Assembly (NCBI RefSeq): GCF_014217545.1
Contig: NZ_CP043178.1
Location: forward strand, 1,798,001 to 1,862,000
Direction: 5' to 3'
Origin: Pseudarthrobacter sp. NBSH8
Lineage (GTDB): Bacteria; Actinomycetota; Actinomycetes; Actinomycetales; Micrococcaceae
DNA: 64,000 nucleotides
Of this stretch, positions 19,317-27,017 are shown one piece after another (position 1 is the stretch's first letter; the number at the start of each line of letters is the position of its first letter). The position numbers and the translations under genes are program-made. Under the pieces are notes generated by a model. That model was not told the origin of the DNA and did no database searches. It worked only from the letters and a program-made list of their open reading frames with translations.

Positions 19317-20642
19317 CTATTTTCCGATCGTGGCGTTCATGGTGTCGATGAACTGCTCGGGGCTGATCTTCTTCAGAAAGATCTGGTCCAGGTTGGAGAG
19401 CATTGCGTCGCCCTGGGCGGGGCTCAGCGCCTGGTCCCAGGACATCGTGAAGTCCGGAGCGTCCTTGGCCATGCTGTAGACGAAGGTCAGGAAGTCCTTG
19501 TCCGGGGAGGCAGCCAGTTTGCTTTCGATGCCGGTGGTCACGGGGACGGCTCCGGAGTCGATCAGGGCCTGGGTGTCGGCCCCGGTGAACATCCCGCTCT
19601 TGACGTAGTCGAGGGCGGCTTTCTTCTGGCTGTCGGTGGCCTTGGAAGAGATGGACCAGAAGTTGGAGGGGTTGCCCACCACGTTCGCGGGGTCGCCCTT
19701 ACCGCCGGCAACGGTCGGGAACGTGGTGAAGCCGAGCTTGCCGCTGGAGACGAAGTCCGCAGCGTCCTTCTTCATGCCCTGGTAGATCCAGCCGCCCTGC
19801 AGGACCATGGCGGCCTTCCCGGTGTACAGCAGGGCCTGGTCGGCGTTGCTGTCGGCGGCGATGGAGGAGAATCCGTTGATGAATCCGCCCGCGTCCACGA
19901 GTTCCTGGATTTTGGTGAGAGCCTCCTTCACGGCGGGGTCCGACCATGCGCCGGGCTTGTCCGCGGCGATGTTCGCGAAGACCTCCGGGCCGCCGATCCG
20001 GTCAACGAGGTACTCGAGCCACATCAGGTCCGGCCATTTGGACTGACCGCCCAGGGAGAACGGTGCCACGCCGGCTTCTTTGAACTTGGGCACCAGCGCC
20101 ATGAGTTCATCCCACGTCTTGGGCGGCTGAGCGCCGACCTTTTCGAAGACTTCCTTGTTGAAGTACAGGACGACGGGCTGGACGTTGTTGTTGGGCACCG
20201 CGTACATCTTGCCGTCGATCTTGCCGTTTTCCAGGATGGACGGCAGGTAACGGTCCGCGACGTCGGGGTTTTCCTTGAGGAAGTCCGTCAGGTCGGTCAC
20301 CTGGCCAGCGTCCACGTAGGACTTCAGGACCCCGCCGCCCCACCCGTAGATGAACGTGGGGCCCTGGCCGGCGCCGACGGCGGTGCGGACCTTGGTCTTG
20401 TAGGCATCGTTCGCGAAGAAGTCGAGTTTTATTGTCTGGTCGGAGTGCGCTGTGTTCCAGGCATCCACCGACTGCTGCAGGACGGGCTGGTTGCCGCCGG
20501 TGAGGCCCCACATGGTGGCCGAGTCCGCGCTGGCGGTCGTTCCGGCGGGGCCGCTGGAGCCGCAGGCGGCGAGGGAGAGCGAGAGCGCCGCGGCGGAGAG
20601 AGCCATCGCGGCTGAGCGCAGTTTACGATTAGTCATTTGCAT
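19317..20642 (-). CDS. sugar ABC transporter substrate-binding lipoprotein
   Basis: A 441-aa extracellular solute-binding protein, family 1. The leader has a basic start and hydrophobic core ending in the lipobox LAAC (Cys27), so it is membrane-anchored. The body shows ATMWGLTGGNQPVLQQSVDAWN and LYTGKAAMVLQGGWIYQG, typical of CUT1 binding proteins. Of three close in-frame ATGs (20651, 20642, 20636) the one at 20642 has AAGGA at the best spacing (8 bp). It is the first gene of the operon and follows the LacI-type operator. Confidence 0.93.
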   Translation of the reverse strand: MQMTNRKLRSAAMALSAAALSLSLAACGSSGPAGTTASADSATMWGLTGGNQPVLQQSVDAWNTAHSDQTIKLDFFANDAYKTKVRTAVGAGQGPTFIYGWGGGVLKSYVDAGQVTDLTDFLKENPDVADRYLPSILENGKIDGKMYAVPNNNVQPVVLYFNKEVFEKVGAQPPKTWDELMALVPKFKEAGVAPFSLGGQSKWPDLMWLEYLVDRIGGPEVFANIAADKPGAWSDPAVKEALTKIQELVDAGGFINGFSSIAADSNADQALLYTGKAAMVLQGGWIYQGMKKDAADFVSSGKLGFTTFPTVAGGKGDPANVVGNPSNFWSISSKATDSQKKAALDYVKSGMFTGADTQALIDSGAVPVTTGIESKLAASPDKDFLTFVYSMAKDAPDFTMSWDQALSPAQGDAMLSNLDQIFLKKISPEQFIDTMNATIGK

Positions 20643-20758
20643 TCCATTCATCCTTCGGGCTCGACGCTGGTGGCCCGTTGTGTGTTCGGAAGTCCGGCCT
20701 TTGGATCAGGCAGCACTGCCGGGGTAGTGGTCGGTCAAACTATTCAAACCAAAGTTTT

Positions 20759-20770
20759 CGAAATATTTCG
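20759..20770. promoter_or_regulatory. LacI-type operator O1
   Basis: Perfect 12-bp palindrome CGAAATATTTCG, downstream of the predicted start point of the ABC operon, where a repressor would block transcription. The extended 19-bp sequence AGCGAAATATTTCGAAAAC occurs here in inverted orientation relative to the second copy at 20903. Confidence 0.8.
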
Positions 20771-20795
20771 CTAAAACTTGCGATCTGTTTAGATA

Positions 20796-20824
20796 AAGCT
20801 AGCGGCGCGGGGAACGGCCGTCAA
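20796..20824 (-). promoter_or_regulatory. promoter of the ABC/ThuA operon
   Basis: On the minus strand TTGACG (20824-20819) and TAGCTT (20801-20796) are separated by 17 bp. The start point would fall near 20789, placing operator O1 about 20-30 bp downstream. Confidence 0.6.
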
Positions 20825-20902
20825 GCTTTTTTAGTGAGAGTCATCACATATTTCTCGGTCGCAGGTTGACTTAGCAAGTAAATGCACCGAAGCTGATGGC
20901 AG

Positions 20903-20914
20903 CGAAATATTTCG
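20903..20914. promoter_or_regulatory. LacI-type operator O2
   Basis: Second perfect CGAAATATTTCG palindrome, 144 bp from the first, ending 18 bp before the lacI-family start codon. TTGACT at 20866 is a plausible -35 for the regulator gene, with a weak -10, so O2 would overlap the start point and give autoregulation. Confidence 0.8.
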
Positions 20915-20932
20915 AAAACATAAGGGAGCCAA

Positions 20933-21982
20933 ATGTCCGCCGCTGAACACCAGGAAAAGTTGACGCTGGCTGCTGTTGCCCGTGAGGCCGGCGTTTCAGC
21001 GCCGACAGTCTCGAAGGTCATCAACGGGAGGGACGACGTTTCCGCTGACACCCGGGCCAAAGTCATGACCGTGCTCGCCCGGACCGGGTACAAATCGCCG
21101 CTGCAGCAACGCAAGAATCTCTCCGGCCGGCAGGCCGTGGAAATCGTCTTCGACTCGCTCAACTCGGCCTACGCCGTTGAGGTGCTCAACGGCGTCCTGG
21201 AGTATGCGGCTGAATCCGACATTGAGGTGCTACTCAACGTCACGGGCAAGCAGGGCGCCTCGACCCTGACGGCGGAGCAGCGGGCACAGCGCATTATCGA
21301 CGAAGGACGCTGCGGGATGATCGTGGTGACCTCGGCGTTCGGTGCGGCCCAGCTGGATGCCTTCCACCGCCGGGGGATTCCCGTGGTGGTCATCGACCCG
21401 CTCAATCCGCCGCCGGGGGATGTGGTCAGCGTCGGAACTACCAACTGGGCCGGCGGCAAAGACGCCACCTCACACCTGCTGGGACTGGGCCACCGTCGGA
21501 TTGCCTATATCGGCGGGCCTGATGCGGCCGAATGCAATCAGGCACGGCTGCATGGATACCTGGCTGCCCTGAGGGCGGAGGGAGTACCGGTCCAAGACCA
21601 ATACATCATCTCCGGTCACTTCCGGTCCGAGCACGGCGCCAACGGCATGAAGGCCCTGCTCCAGCTCGAGCAGCGGCCGACGGCCATCTTTGCGGCAAGC
21701 GACAGCATCGCCCTGGGCGTCCTTGCCGAGGCGCGCCGGCAGAAAATCCGGGTTCCCGAGGACATGAGCCTGGTGGGATTCGACGGCACCTACCAGGCCG
21801 AGGAATCCGTGCCTGCCCTCACCTCCGTGACCCAGCCGCTGCAGGAGATGGGCCGGGCCGCGCTACGGTTTATCCTCCGACAGATGCGTGGGGAAGTGCT
21901 GGATTCCCGCAGGGTGGAACTCGTCACGCGGCTGGTCGTCCGGGAATCCACCGCCCCGCCCCGGGACTACCAGCGCGAGTGA
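20933..21982 (+). CDS. LacI-family transcriptional regulator
   Basis: A 349-aa repressor. The N-terminal helix-turn-helix and hinge (TLAAVAREAGVSAPTVSKVI, residues 11-30) are followed by a periplasmic-binding-like sensor with ATSHLLGLGHRRIAYIGGP and PTAIFAASDSIALGVL. The ATG is preceded by AAGGGAG. It is divergent from the ABC/ThuA operon and the two palindromes between them are its probable operators. The ligand is likely the imported sugar or a keto-derivative. Its last 16 bp overlap the convergent aldo/keto reductase. Confidence 0.93.
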   Translation: MSAAEHQEKLTLAAVAREAGVSAPTVSKVINGRDDVSADTRAKVMTVLARTGYKSPLQQRKNLSGRQAVEIVFDSLNSAYAVEVLNGVLEYAAESDIEVLLNVTGKQGASTLTAEQRAQRIIDEGRCGMIVVTSAFGAAQLDAFHRRGIPVVVIDPLNPPPGDVVSVGTTNWAGGKDATSHLLGLGHRRIAYIGGPDAAECNQARLHGYLAALRAEGVPVQDQYIISGHFRSEHGANGMKALLQLEQRPTAIFAASDSIALGVLAEARRQKIRVPEDMSLVGFDGTYQAEESVPALTSVTQPLQEMGRAALRFILRQMRGEVLDSRRVELVTRLVVRESTAPPRDYQRE

Positions 21983-22953
21983 AGGGCCCCGCGGAAGTTT
22001 CTGTCGTAAATCTCCTGCACACCGTCGCTGAAGTCCCGGCCAATGGACTCCATCACCGCTGCCGCGGCGGCGTTGGAGCGGGCCTGTTCCGGGCTCCTGG
22101 CCCCGGGGATGACAGTGCTGACGCCGTCCTGTGCTGCGATCCAGGCAATGGCGGCCTGGGCCGTTGTTGCCCCGGCAGGAACGAGTTTCCCGAAGTCCGC
22201 CACAGCCTCCAGCCCCTGCTCGAAGTCGACGCCGGAGAACGTCTCGCCCACGTCGAAGGCCGCACCGCTGCGGTTGTAATTGCGGTGGTCGTCCGCGGCG
22301 AAAGAGGTGTCACGGGAGTACTTTCCGGACAGCAGTCCGGAGGCCAGCGGGACCCTGGCGATGATCCCAACACCAGCGGCCTGCGCCGCCGGGAGGACCT
22401 CCTCCAGCGGTTTGAGCCGGAAGGCGTTCAGGATGATCTGCACGGTCGCTGTACCGTCATGGCTGATGGCTTCCAACGCTTCGTCTGTACGTTCGACGCT
22501 GACGCCGTAGTTCCTGATGACGCCTTCGCTGACCAGAGTGTCCAACGCCTCGTAGACTTCCGGGCGGCTGTAGACCGAGGTCGGGGGACAGTGCAGCTGC
22601 ACCAGGTCCAGACAGTCGGTCTGCAGGTTCCGCCGCGAACGGTCCACCCACTGCCGGAAATTGGCCAGCGTGTAGTTCTCAGGCTGCTGTTCCATGCGCC
22701 GGCCCATCTTTGTGGCCACCGTGATGTCCAGGCCGGGGTTCGCGGCGAGGTAGGCCCCGATGGTCTGCTCGCTCCGCCCGTCGCCGTAGACGTCTGCGGT
22801 ATCAAAAAACGACACTCCGGCGTCCGCCGCGGCTGCCAGGATCCGGCCGGCCTCGGCTTGGTCCACGCTGCCCCAGTCGGCTCCCAGCTGCCACGTACCC
22901 AGACCCACCACAGAGACCGTACGCCCTGTCTTGCCTAATATTCGTTGCTCCAT
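21967..22953 (-). CDS. aldo/keto reductase
   Basis: A 328-aa NADPH-dependent TIM-barrel reductase. The catalytic tetrad is visible: Asp51 and Tyr56 in FFDTADVYGDGRSE, Lys81 in ATKMGRR and His120 in LDLVQLHCPP. The ATG at 22953 gives the family start MEQRILGKTGRTVSVVGLGTW; the 27 codons upstream lack homology. It overlaps the convergent lacI 3' end by 16 bp. YajO-like or L-glyceraldehyde 3-phosphate reductase activity is possible. Confidence 0.92.
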   Translation of the reverse strand: MEQRILGKTGRTVSVVGLGTWQLGADWGSVDQAEAGRILAAAADAGVSFFDTADVYGDGRSEQTIGAYLAANPGLDITVATKMGRRMEQQPENYTLANFRQWVDRSRRNLQTDCLDLVQLHCPPTSVYSRPEVYEALDTLVSEGVIRNYGVSVERTDEALEAISHDGTATVQIILNAFRLKPLEEVLPAAQAAGVGIIARVPLASGLLSGKYSRDTSFAADDHRNYNRSGAAFDVGETFSGVDFEQGLEAVADFGKLVPAGATTAQAAIAWIAAQDGVSTVIPGARSPEQARSNAAAAAVMESIGRDFSDGVQEIYDRNFRGALHSRW

Positions 22954-23176
22954 TCTTCGACTATAGGTGTAGCTCGGAGAGGTCCGCCGACGGGAAGGGG
23001 GTTCTGTGAGTCCTAGGAACGCCGGCCGCGGCATGAACCGGCGGCCTGCACTGGGGGAGCAGTCCTATAGGAGCTGAACCAAGCAACCAGCCTCCCGGGG
23101 CGGCCGCCCGGCAGCGTGTAGCGTCAGCCGCCAGGTCCTCGCAGACCACGTCTATGAATAACTTCTGGCATCGCTG

Positions 23177-23365
23177 ATGGACGGCCGGATGGAGCCCGGC
23201 ACCGTGGTGAGCATCGACGGAACGGCGTGGGAACTCGACGGAGACGACACCATGATTGCCCGCAAGGTCCGGTTCGCCCCTATTGCCGGGCTCACACCGA
23301 TGCTCTGCGTTGGGGAGCCCGACGGCGGCACGACAGCAGATGCCGCGGACTTTGTATTTCGTGTC
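23177..23365 (+). pseudogene. triosephosphate isomerase-like remnant
   Basis: One plus-strand stretch reads DDTMIARKVRFAPIAGL then TPMLCVGEP, closely resembling the GLTP-(I/M)-(L/V)-CVGE signature of triosephosphate isomerases, then TADAADFVF as in the following helix. Neither the catalytic Glu region downstream nor the GHSERR loop upstream is recognisable, and the open frame runs on antisense to the SnoaL-like gene. I read it as a decayed fragment of an EryH/TpiA-type gene. The rest of 22954-23476 shows nothing else. Confidence 0.4.
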
Positions 23366-23476
23366 TCCGGATCTTTTCTGGGCTGCTTTGCGCACGATCC
23401 AACGAATTTCGGCAGGGTCCTGGACGAGGCACTCGCCCTGGGGGCAGCTGGTTGCCCGGCGTCGATGCCCGGCAGG

Positions 23477-23905
23477 TCAGCCGGATTGGAGTTCAAGGCG
23501 GGCGCCTATCATAATGAGCGCACCATAGAGATCAGGGACACCCCACCATTCGACGGCGAGGCCGTCCTCAAAGCGGAGGATGTGAATGGAGACCACCGTC
23601 ACCGGTTTGCCGGTAGCTGCCAGACCAAGGAAAGGCCCGGTGTGCGTCCCACGCCACGTCACGCGACCGGCAACTTTGTCCCCCTCTACTACTGTGTCCT
23701 CGACGCTTCCCGTGAAGTCGGACAGGCTGGCATGGAATCCCCGCATCCAGAAGACAATTCCGGCCAGACCTGGAGGCTGGCCTGGACCGGCACTGTGGTC
23801 CACGATGCCCGCGCTGACGATTCCGGCCAGCGCATCCTCGTCGTTGGCTGCGACGGCCCCTATTAGCTGGCGGTACGCTCGCCGCAGCTCATCACTGTTG
23901 CCCAT
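23477..23905 (-). CDS. SnoaL-like / ester cyclase family protein
   Basis: A 142-aa NTF2-fold protein. Residues such as FHASLSDFTGSVEDTVVEGDKVAGRVTWRGTHTG and the C-terminal HILRFEDGLAVEWWGVPD match the SnoaL-like polyketide cyclase family, most members of which have unknown substrates. The ATG at 23905 is preceded by a strong AGGAGGA ribosome site; a 26-codon upstream extension has no support. It is flanked by debris (a TIM remnant and a disrupted LysR gene), so context says little. Confidence 0.8.
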   Translation of the reverse strand: MGNSDELRRAYRQLIGAVAANDEDALAGIVSAGIVDHSAGPGQPPGLAGIVFWMRGFHASLSDFTGSVEDTVVEGDKVAGRVTWRGTHTGPFLGLAATGKPVTVVSIHILRFEDGLAVEWWGVPDLYGALIMIGARLELQSG

Positions 23906-24060
23906 TGTTCCTCCTTGAACGGAGCCCTCGCAGCCAGAACGGCTGCTACGAACTAGTTTGGACGCCGCCTGGGACGCAGACAAGGGAGCCTGTTGCGGCC
24001 CGGAGGGGACAGCTCATTCCTCATGCGGCCTAGGTAGCCGACTGATGGTGCGGCCGGGGC

Positions 24061-24658
24061 TTAGGACGGGAGCGAACGCTGGACGTCCTGCTCCGGCGTT
24101 ACCCTCGCCAGCAGGGTCCGGGCGGCCGTCTGGGCCATCTTGCGGGTCGCGGGGGAGAGATACGCACCCTCCCGCTGAATCAAGGCGATCGTGTCATACA
24201 ACGGCTCGGCAAAAGGAACTGCACGAAGGTTCTTCGGAAAACCCGGCGCCTTGGTGGTTGCTTGGGGGACAAAGGTGTCGACCGCTCCGGTTGCCGCAAG
24301 TCCTAAGGCGGTATCAACATGTTCGACCTCGATTGCGGGGTCGATTTTAAGTCCCTTGAGTCGGGCTCGCTCCAGGACTTGCCGCCTCGTCGGGTCTTGC
24401 CAGCCGGCGAAGGCGTCGTATAGGACCAGCTTTGATTCCGTCAGTTCCTCAATGGTCACCGGACCACGCGTTGGACTCCGGGTGGCTGATACGTAAAAAA
24501 CTTCGTCACGGAACAGGGGCCGGACCTGAAGGCCAGCTTCTGCCACGGGCAGGACGATCAGCCCCGCTTCAATTTCTCCCGACAGTACTGATTCCGCCAC
24601 GGCCAAGGAATTCAGCCCGACGAGGCGCACCTTTACCTTGGGATACCGCCGGTGGAAG
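24061..24658 (-). pseudogene. LysR-family regulator, 3' (sensor-domain) part split by an IS
   Basis: The reading frame encodes HRRYPKVKVRLVGLNSLAV and then a full LysR substrate-binding domain to the stop at 24061. Its 5' continuation is at 25915, across IS copy 1. Removing the IS and one GAAG duplication restores LVQRF joined in frame to HRRYP, the usual LysR spacing. The domain may still be expressed as a fragment but lacks any DNA-binding part. Confidence 0.85.
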
Positions 24659-24738
24659 TGGTTGGGTCCCCGGAAAGTAGTCCAGTGTTTGTGTGAGTTT
24701 CGTGTCCGAGAATGGACACAGGAGGAAATTCACGAATC

Positions 24739-25017
24739 ATGGCACGCAGACACACCCCCGAGCAGGTCATCGCCAAAGTCCGGCAGGGCCAGAAAATGCT
24801 CAATGACGGGCGCCCGATGGTCGAGGTCATCAAGGAGCTCCAGGTCACCGAGGCGACCTGGTACCGGTGGCTGAACCAGTACGGGTCCGAGAGGAACGCC
24901 GAGGCGTCCAAGCGGACCAGGGAGCTGGAGAAGGAGAACGCCCGACTCAAGCGCCTCCTGGCAGAGAAGGAACTGGCCATCGACATCCTCAATGAGGTGG
25001 CCAAGGGAAAATTCTGA
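24739..25017 (+). CDS. IS3-family transposase OrfA (copy 1)
   Basis: A 92-aa protein: a helix-turn-helix (TPEQVIAKVRQGQK...VTEATWYRWLNQYG) followed by a leucine-zipper-like coiled coil (RELEKENARLKRLLAEKELAIDIL). It binds the IS ends and pairs with OrfB. Near its 3' end AAG-GGA-AAA-TTC-TGA contains the heptamer GGGAAAA, where a -1 ribosomal slip would give the OrfAB transposase. The start at 24739 (MARRHTPEQ) follows AGGAGG. Confidence 0.92.
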   Translation: MARRHTPEQVIAKVRQGQKMLNDGRPMVEVIKELQVTEATWYRWLNQYGSERNAEASKRTRELEKENARLKRLLAEKELAIDILNEVAKGKF

Positions 25018-25040
25018 GCCCCGAACCCCGCCGCCGTGCC

Positions 25041-25885
25041 GTGCGCATGGCGGTGGAGAAGTTCGGGGCATCCGAGCGTTTCGCGTGCGCGCTCCTGGGC
25101 CAGAACCGGTCCGCGTTCCGCAAGAAGAAACCCGACATGGGCTTCGAGGAAGCCCAGCTCCGGGCAGCCCTGCGCGCCGTCGCCGGGAAGCACCCCGCTT
25201 GGGGCTGGCGGAAGGCCCGCTGGCACCTGCTGGCCCAGCCGGACTGGGACGGCGTGGCGCTGAACAGGAAGCGGGTGCGACGGCTCTGGCGCGAGGAAGG
25301 GCTGACCTGTAAACCCAGGGCGCGGAAGAAGCGCCGCACGGGGCCCGGCGCCGGAGAGCAGAAGCGCCTCACAGCGGAGTACCCGATGCATGTGGTCAGC
25401 TTCGACTTCCAGTCCGATGTGACCTCCTGCGGCCGGCACATCCGGTTCTTCAACGTCATCGACGAATACACCCGCACCGCGCTGGCCATCATCCCGCGGC
25501 GGTCATTCAAAGCCACCGACGTCGTCGCGGTACTGGAGAACATCATCGCCGAAACCGGCACCGCGCCGACCTACATCCGGTGTGACAACGGGCCGGAATT
25601 CACCGCGGCCGCACTGGTCGACTGGTGCAACACCGCCGGGGTCGACACCGCATTCATCGACCCGGGATCACCATGGCAGAACGGCTTCATCGAATCCTTC
25701 AACGCCCAATTCAGAAGGAACAACTCGCCGGAGAAATCATGGACACCATGGCCGAAGCGAAGTATTTGGCCGACGAATGGAAAGCTATCTACAATCATGA
25801 ACGGCCCCACGGATCCCTGGACGGCATGACGCCGAAAGACTACTGGGAAAACTGGACGCAAGAAAACCAATTAGCTATCGCATAG
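25041..25885 (+). pseudogene. IS3-family transposase OrfB (copy 1), frameshifted
   Basis: The DDE integrase is intact through its three acidic residues (VSFDFQSD, RCDNGPEF, NGFIESFN) but a G is missing from the run at about 25717-25718 (AGAAGGAACA against AGAAGGGAACA in copy 2). The frame therefore ends at 25829 with an unrelated tail, while the true C-terminus (KEQLAGEIMDTM...) continues in another frame to 25885. This copy is probably inactive alone. Confidence 0.88.
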
Positions 25886-25914
25886 ACGCCGGACTGCTAA
25901 CGGGGGCCCAACCA

Positions 25915-26196
25915 GAAGCGCTGCACCAGGTCGTAGTGGGCGCCGTACCGCAGGACACCGAACGTGCAGACGCCTCCTTCGAGTGATGACATGGATTTCA
26001 GGGCCTCCACGCCGCTGTCGAACGAGGTGACGGACTGCAGCGCATGCACCTGCAGTTCGACGGCGGCCGTGGTGGGTAAAAGACGCCGCCCGCCCCGGGT
26101 AAAGAGCCTGTGTTCAAGCTCGTGCTCCAGCCTGCCGATGAGTTCGGACACGGAGGCTTGACTTGTTTCCAGTTTTTGCGCCGCGGCCGACGTGTC
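25915..26196 (-). pseudogene. LysR-family regulator, 5' fragment fused to recombinase remnant
   Basis: Reads SAAAQKLETSQASVSELIGR then LEHELEHRLFTRGGRRLLPT, the second half of a LysR helix-turn-helix, the linker helix, and the start of the sensor domain up to LVQRF at the IS boundary. The first 20-25 residues expected of a LysR protein are absent; the same open frame continues instead into a serine recombinase. The gene was thus damaged before or independently of the IS insertion. Confidence 0.8.
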
Positions 26197-26491
26197 GCCG
26201 CCGAGGTTTAGAACGCGCAGGCCGGCTCGACTGCGGAGTTCGTCGGCGAAGGCGAGCATGTTCTGTGTGGATCGTCCGAGCCTGTCCAGCGTGGTGATGA
26301 CGAGGGTGTCGCCATCGATCAGCGCGTCGAGTGCCCGATCGAACTGGGGTCGTGAATTTCGCGCCCCGGACACGCCGTGATCGATGTAGAAGTCATCGCG
26401 CCGGACGCCAGCGGCAAGAAGGTCCGCCTTGTTGTCGGTCGGTGGATTGCTGTCGCGTGGAAACGCGTGCATAGCCAATCAGTTTGGCCAT
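26190..26491 (-). pseudogene. serine recombinase (resolvase/invertase) N-terminal remnant, frameshifted
   Basis: The ATG at 26491 starts MAKLIGYARVST, the catalytic-serine region of resolvases, then RQQSTDRQQ. One extra base in the GG at 26427-26428 shifts the frame; the next frame continues ADLLAAGVRRDDFYIDHGVSG and LDALIDGDTLVITTLDRLGRS, classic resolvase motifs. Homology stops at LNLGGD, where the frame runs into LysR sequence. The C-terminal part with the DNA-binding domain is missing. Confidence 0.85.
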
Positions 26492-27017
26492 AGGCTGCTC
26501 CGATGTGCCTCATAACTAATGGTGGATAAAGCGCTTCAACCAAAATGTTTCGAGACATAGTTACGAGAATCGCCTATGGCGAAGTAACTCGGACAATGTC
26601 ATTTTCCGTACTCGTCTGCACAACTCATCCACACCGACGTCGACCCTTGCTGCCGTCGCATTTGGGGAACCCTTTGCGGGCGTTCTGTACGAGACTGCGT
26701 TCTCATGCAGTGGCAACGAGCTCAACTTCGAAGCCTTCGGAGTTCACGAGGTAAGCGGCGTAGTGTTCGGGCCCGCCAGCGTTCGGGTATTGTCTACGAA
26801 CAACGGACGCTGGCCGTGATGTGCATTCTCTCCAGCCACGGCATCTGCACAGTCTCTCCTAATACGGACAGCAGGCCGGTGGTGAGCTTGGAATTGCTCA
26901 CCACCGGACCGTGGGTCCGCGGGCAAGCCTTCGGGGTTCACATTGATGGTCATCGGCCAATGTCGGTGGAGACAGCGTCCTTCCGCAGGGCGCCCTGGAG
27001 GAAGCGGTGTTGGTTTG
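26492..27017. other. gene-poor stretch with decayed sequence
   Basis: About 525 bp between the recombinase remnant and the diguanylate cyclase. Apart from the glyoxalase remnant listed separately it shows no gene with homology; the small open frames here look incidental. The promoter of the diguanylate cyclase must lie in its 3' part. Confidence 0.5.
26703..26800 (-). pseudogene. VOC/glyoxalase-family C-terminal remnant
   Basis: The minus strand reads QYPNAGGPEHYAAYLVNSEG then FEVELVATA and a stop at 26703. This is the C-terminal strand pair of glyoxalase/VOC proteins, where the Glu of FEVEL is a metal ligand. Upstream the frame has no further homology, so only the last 30 or so codons remain. 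Too short for a functional protein. Confidence 0.6.

Larger units (their letters stand above)
24659..25914 (+). mobile_element. IS3-family insertion sequence, copy 1 (IS407-group-like)
   Basis: 1256 bp bounded by imperfect inverted repeats starting TGGTTGGG (TGGTTGGGTCCCCGG on the left, TGGTTGGGCCCCCG read inward on the right) and flanked by GAAG duplications (24655-24658 and 25915-25918). It carries orfA and a frameshifted orfB. The 4-bp duplication and the OrfA type fit the IS407 group of the IS3 family. It is one base shorter than copy 2. Confidence 0.93.

Noticed and set aside
23360..23866. Plus-strand open frame opposite the SnoaL-like gene
   Set aside because: The minus-strand product has family motifs and a strong ribosome site; the plus-strand reading has none beyond the TIM-like part.
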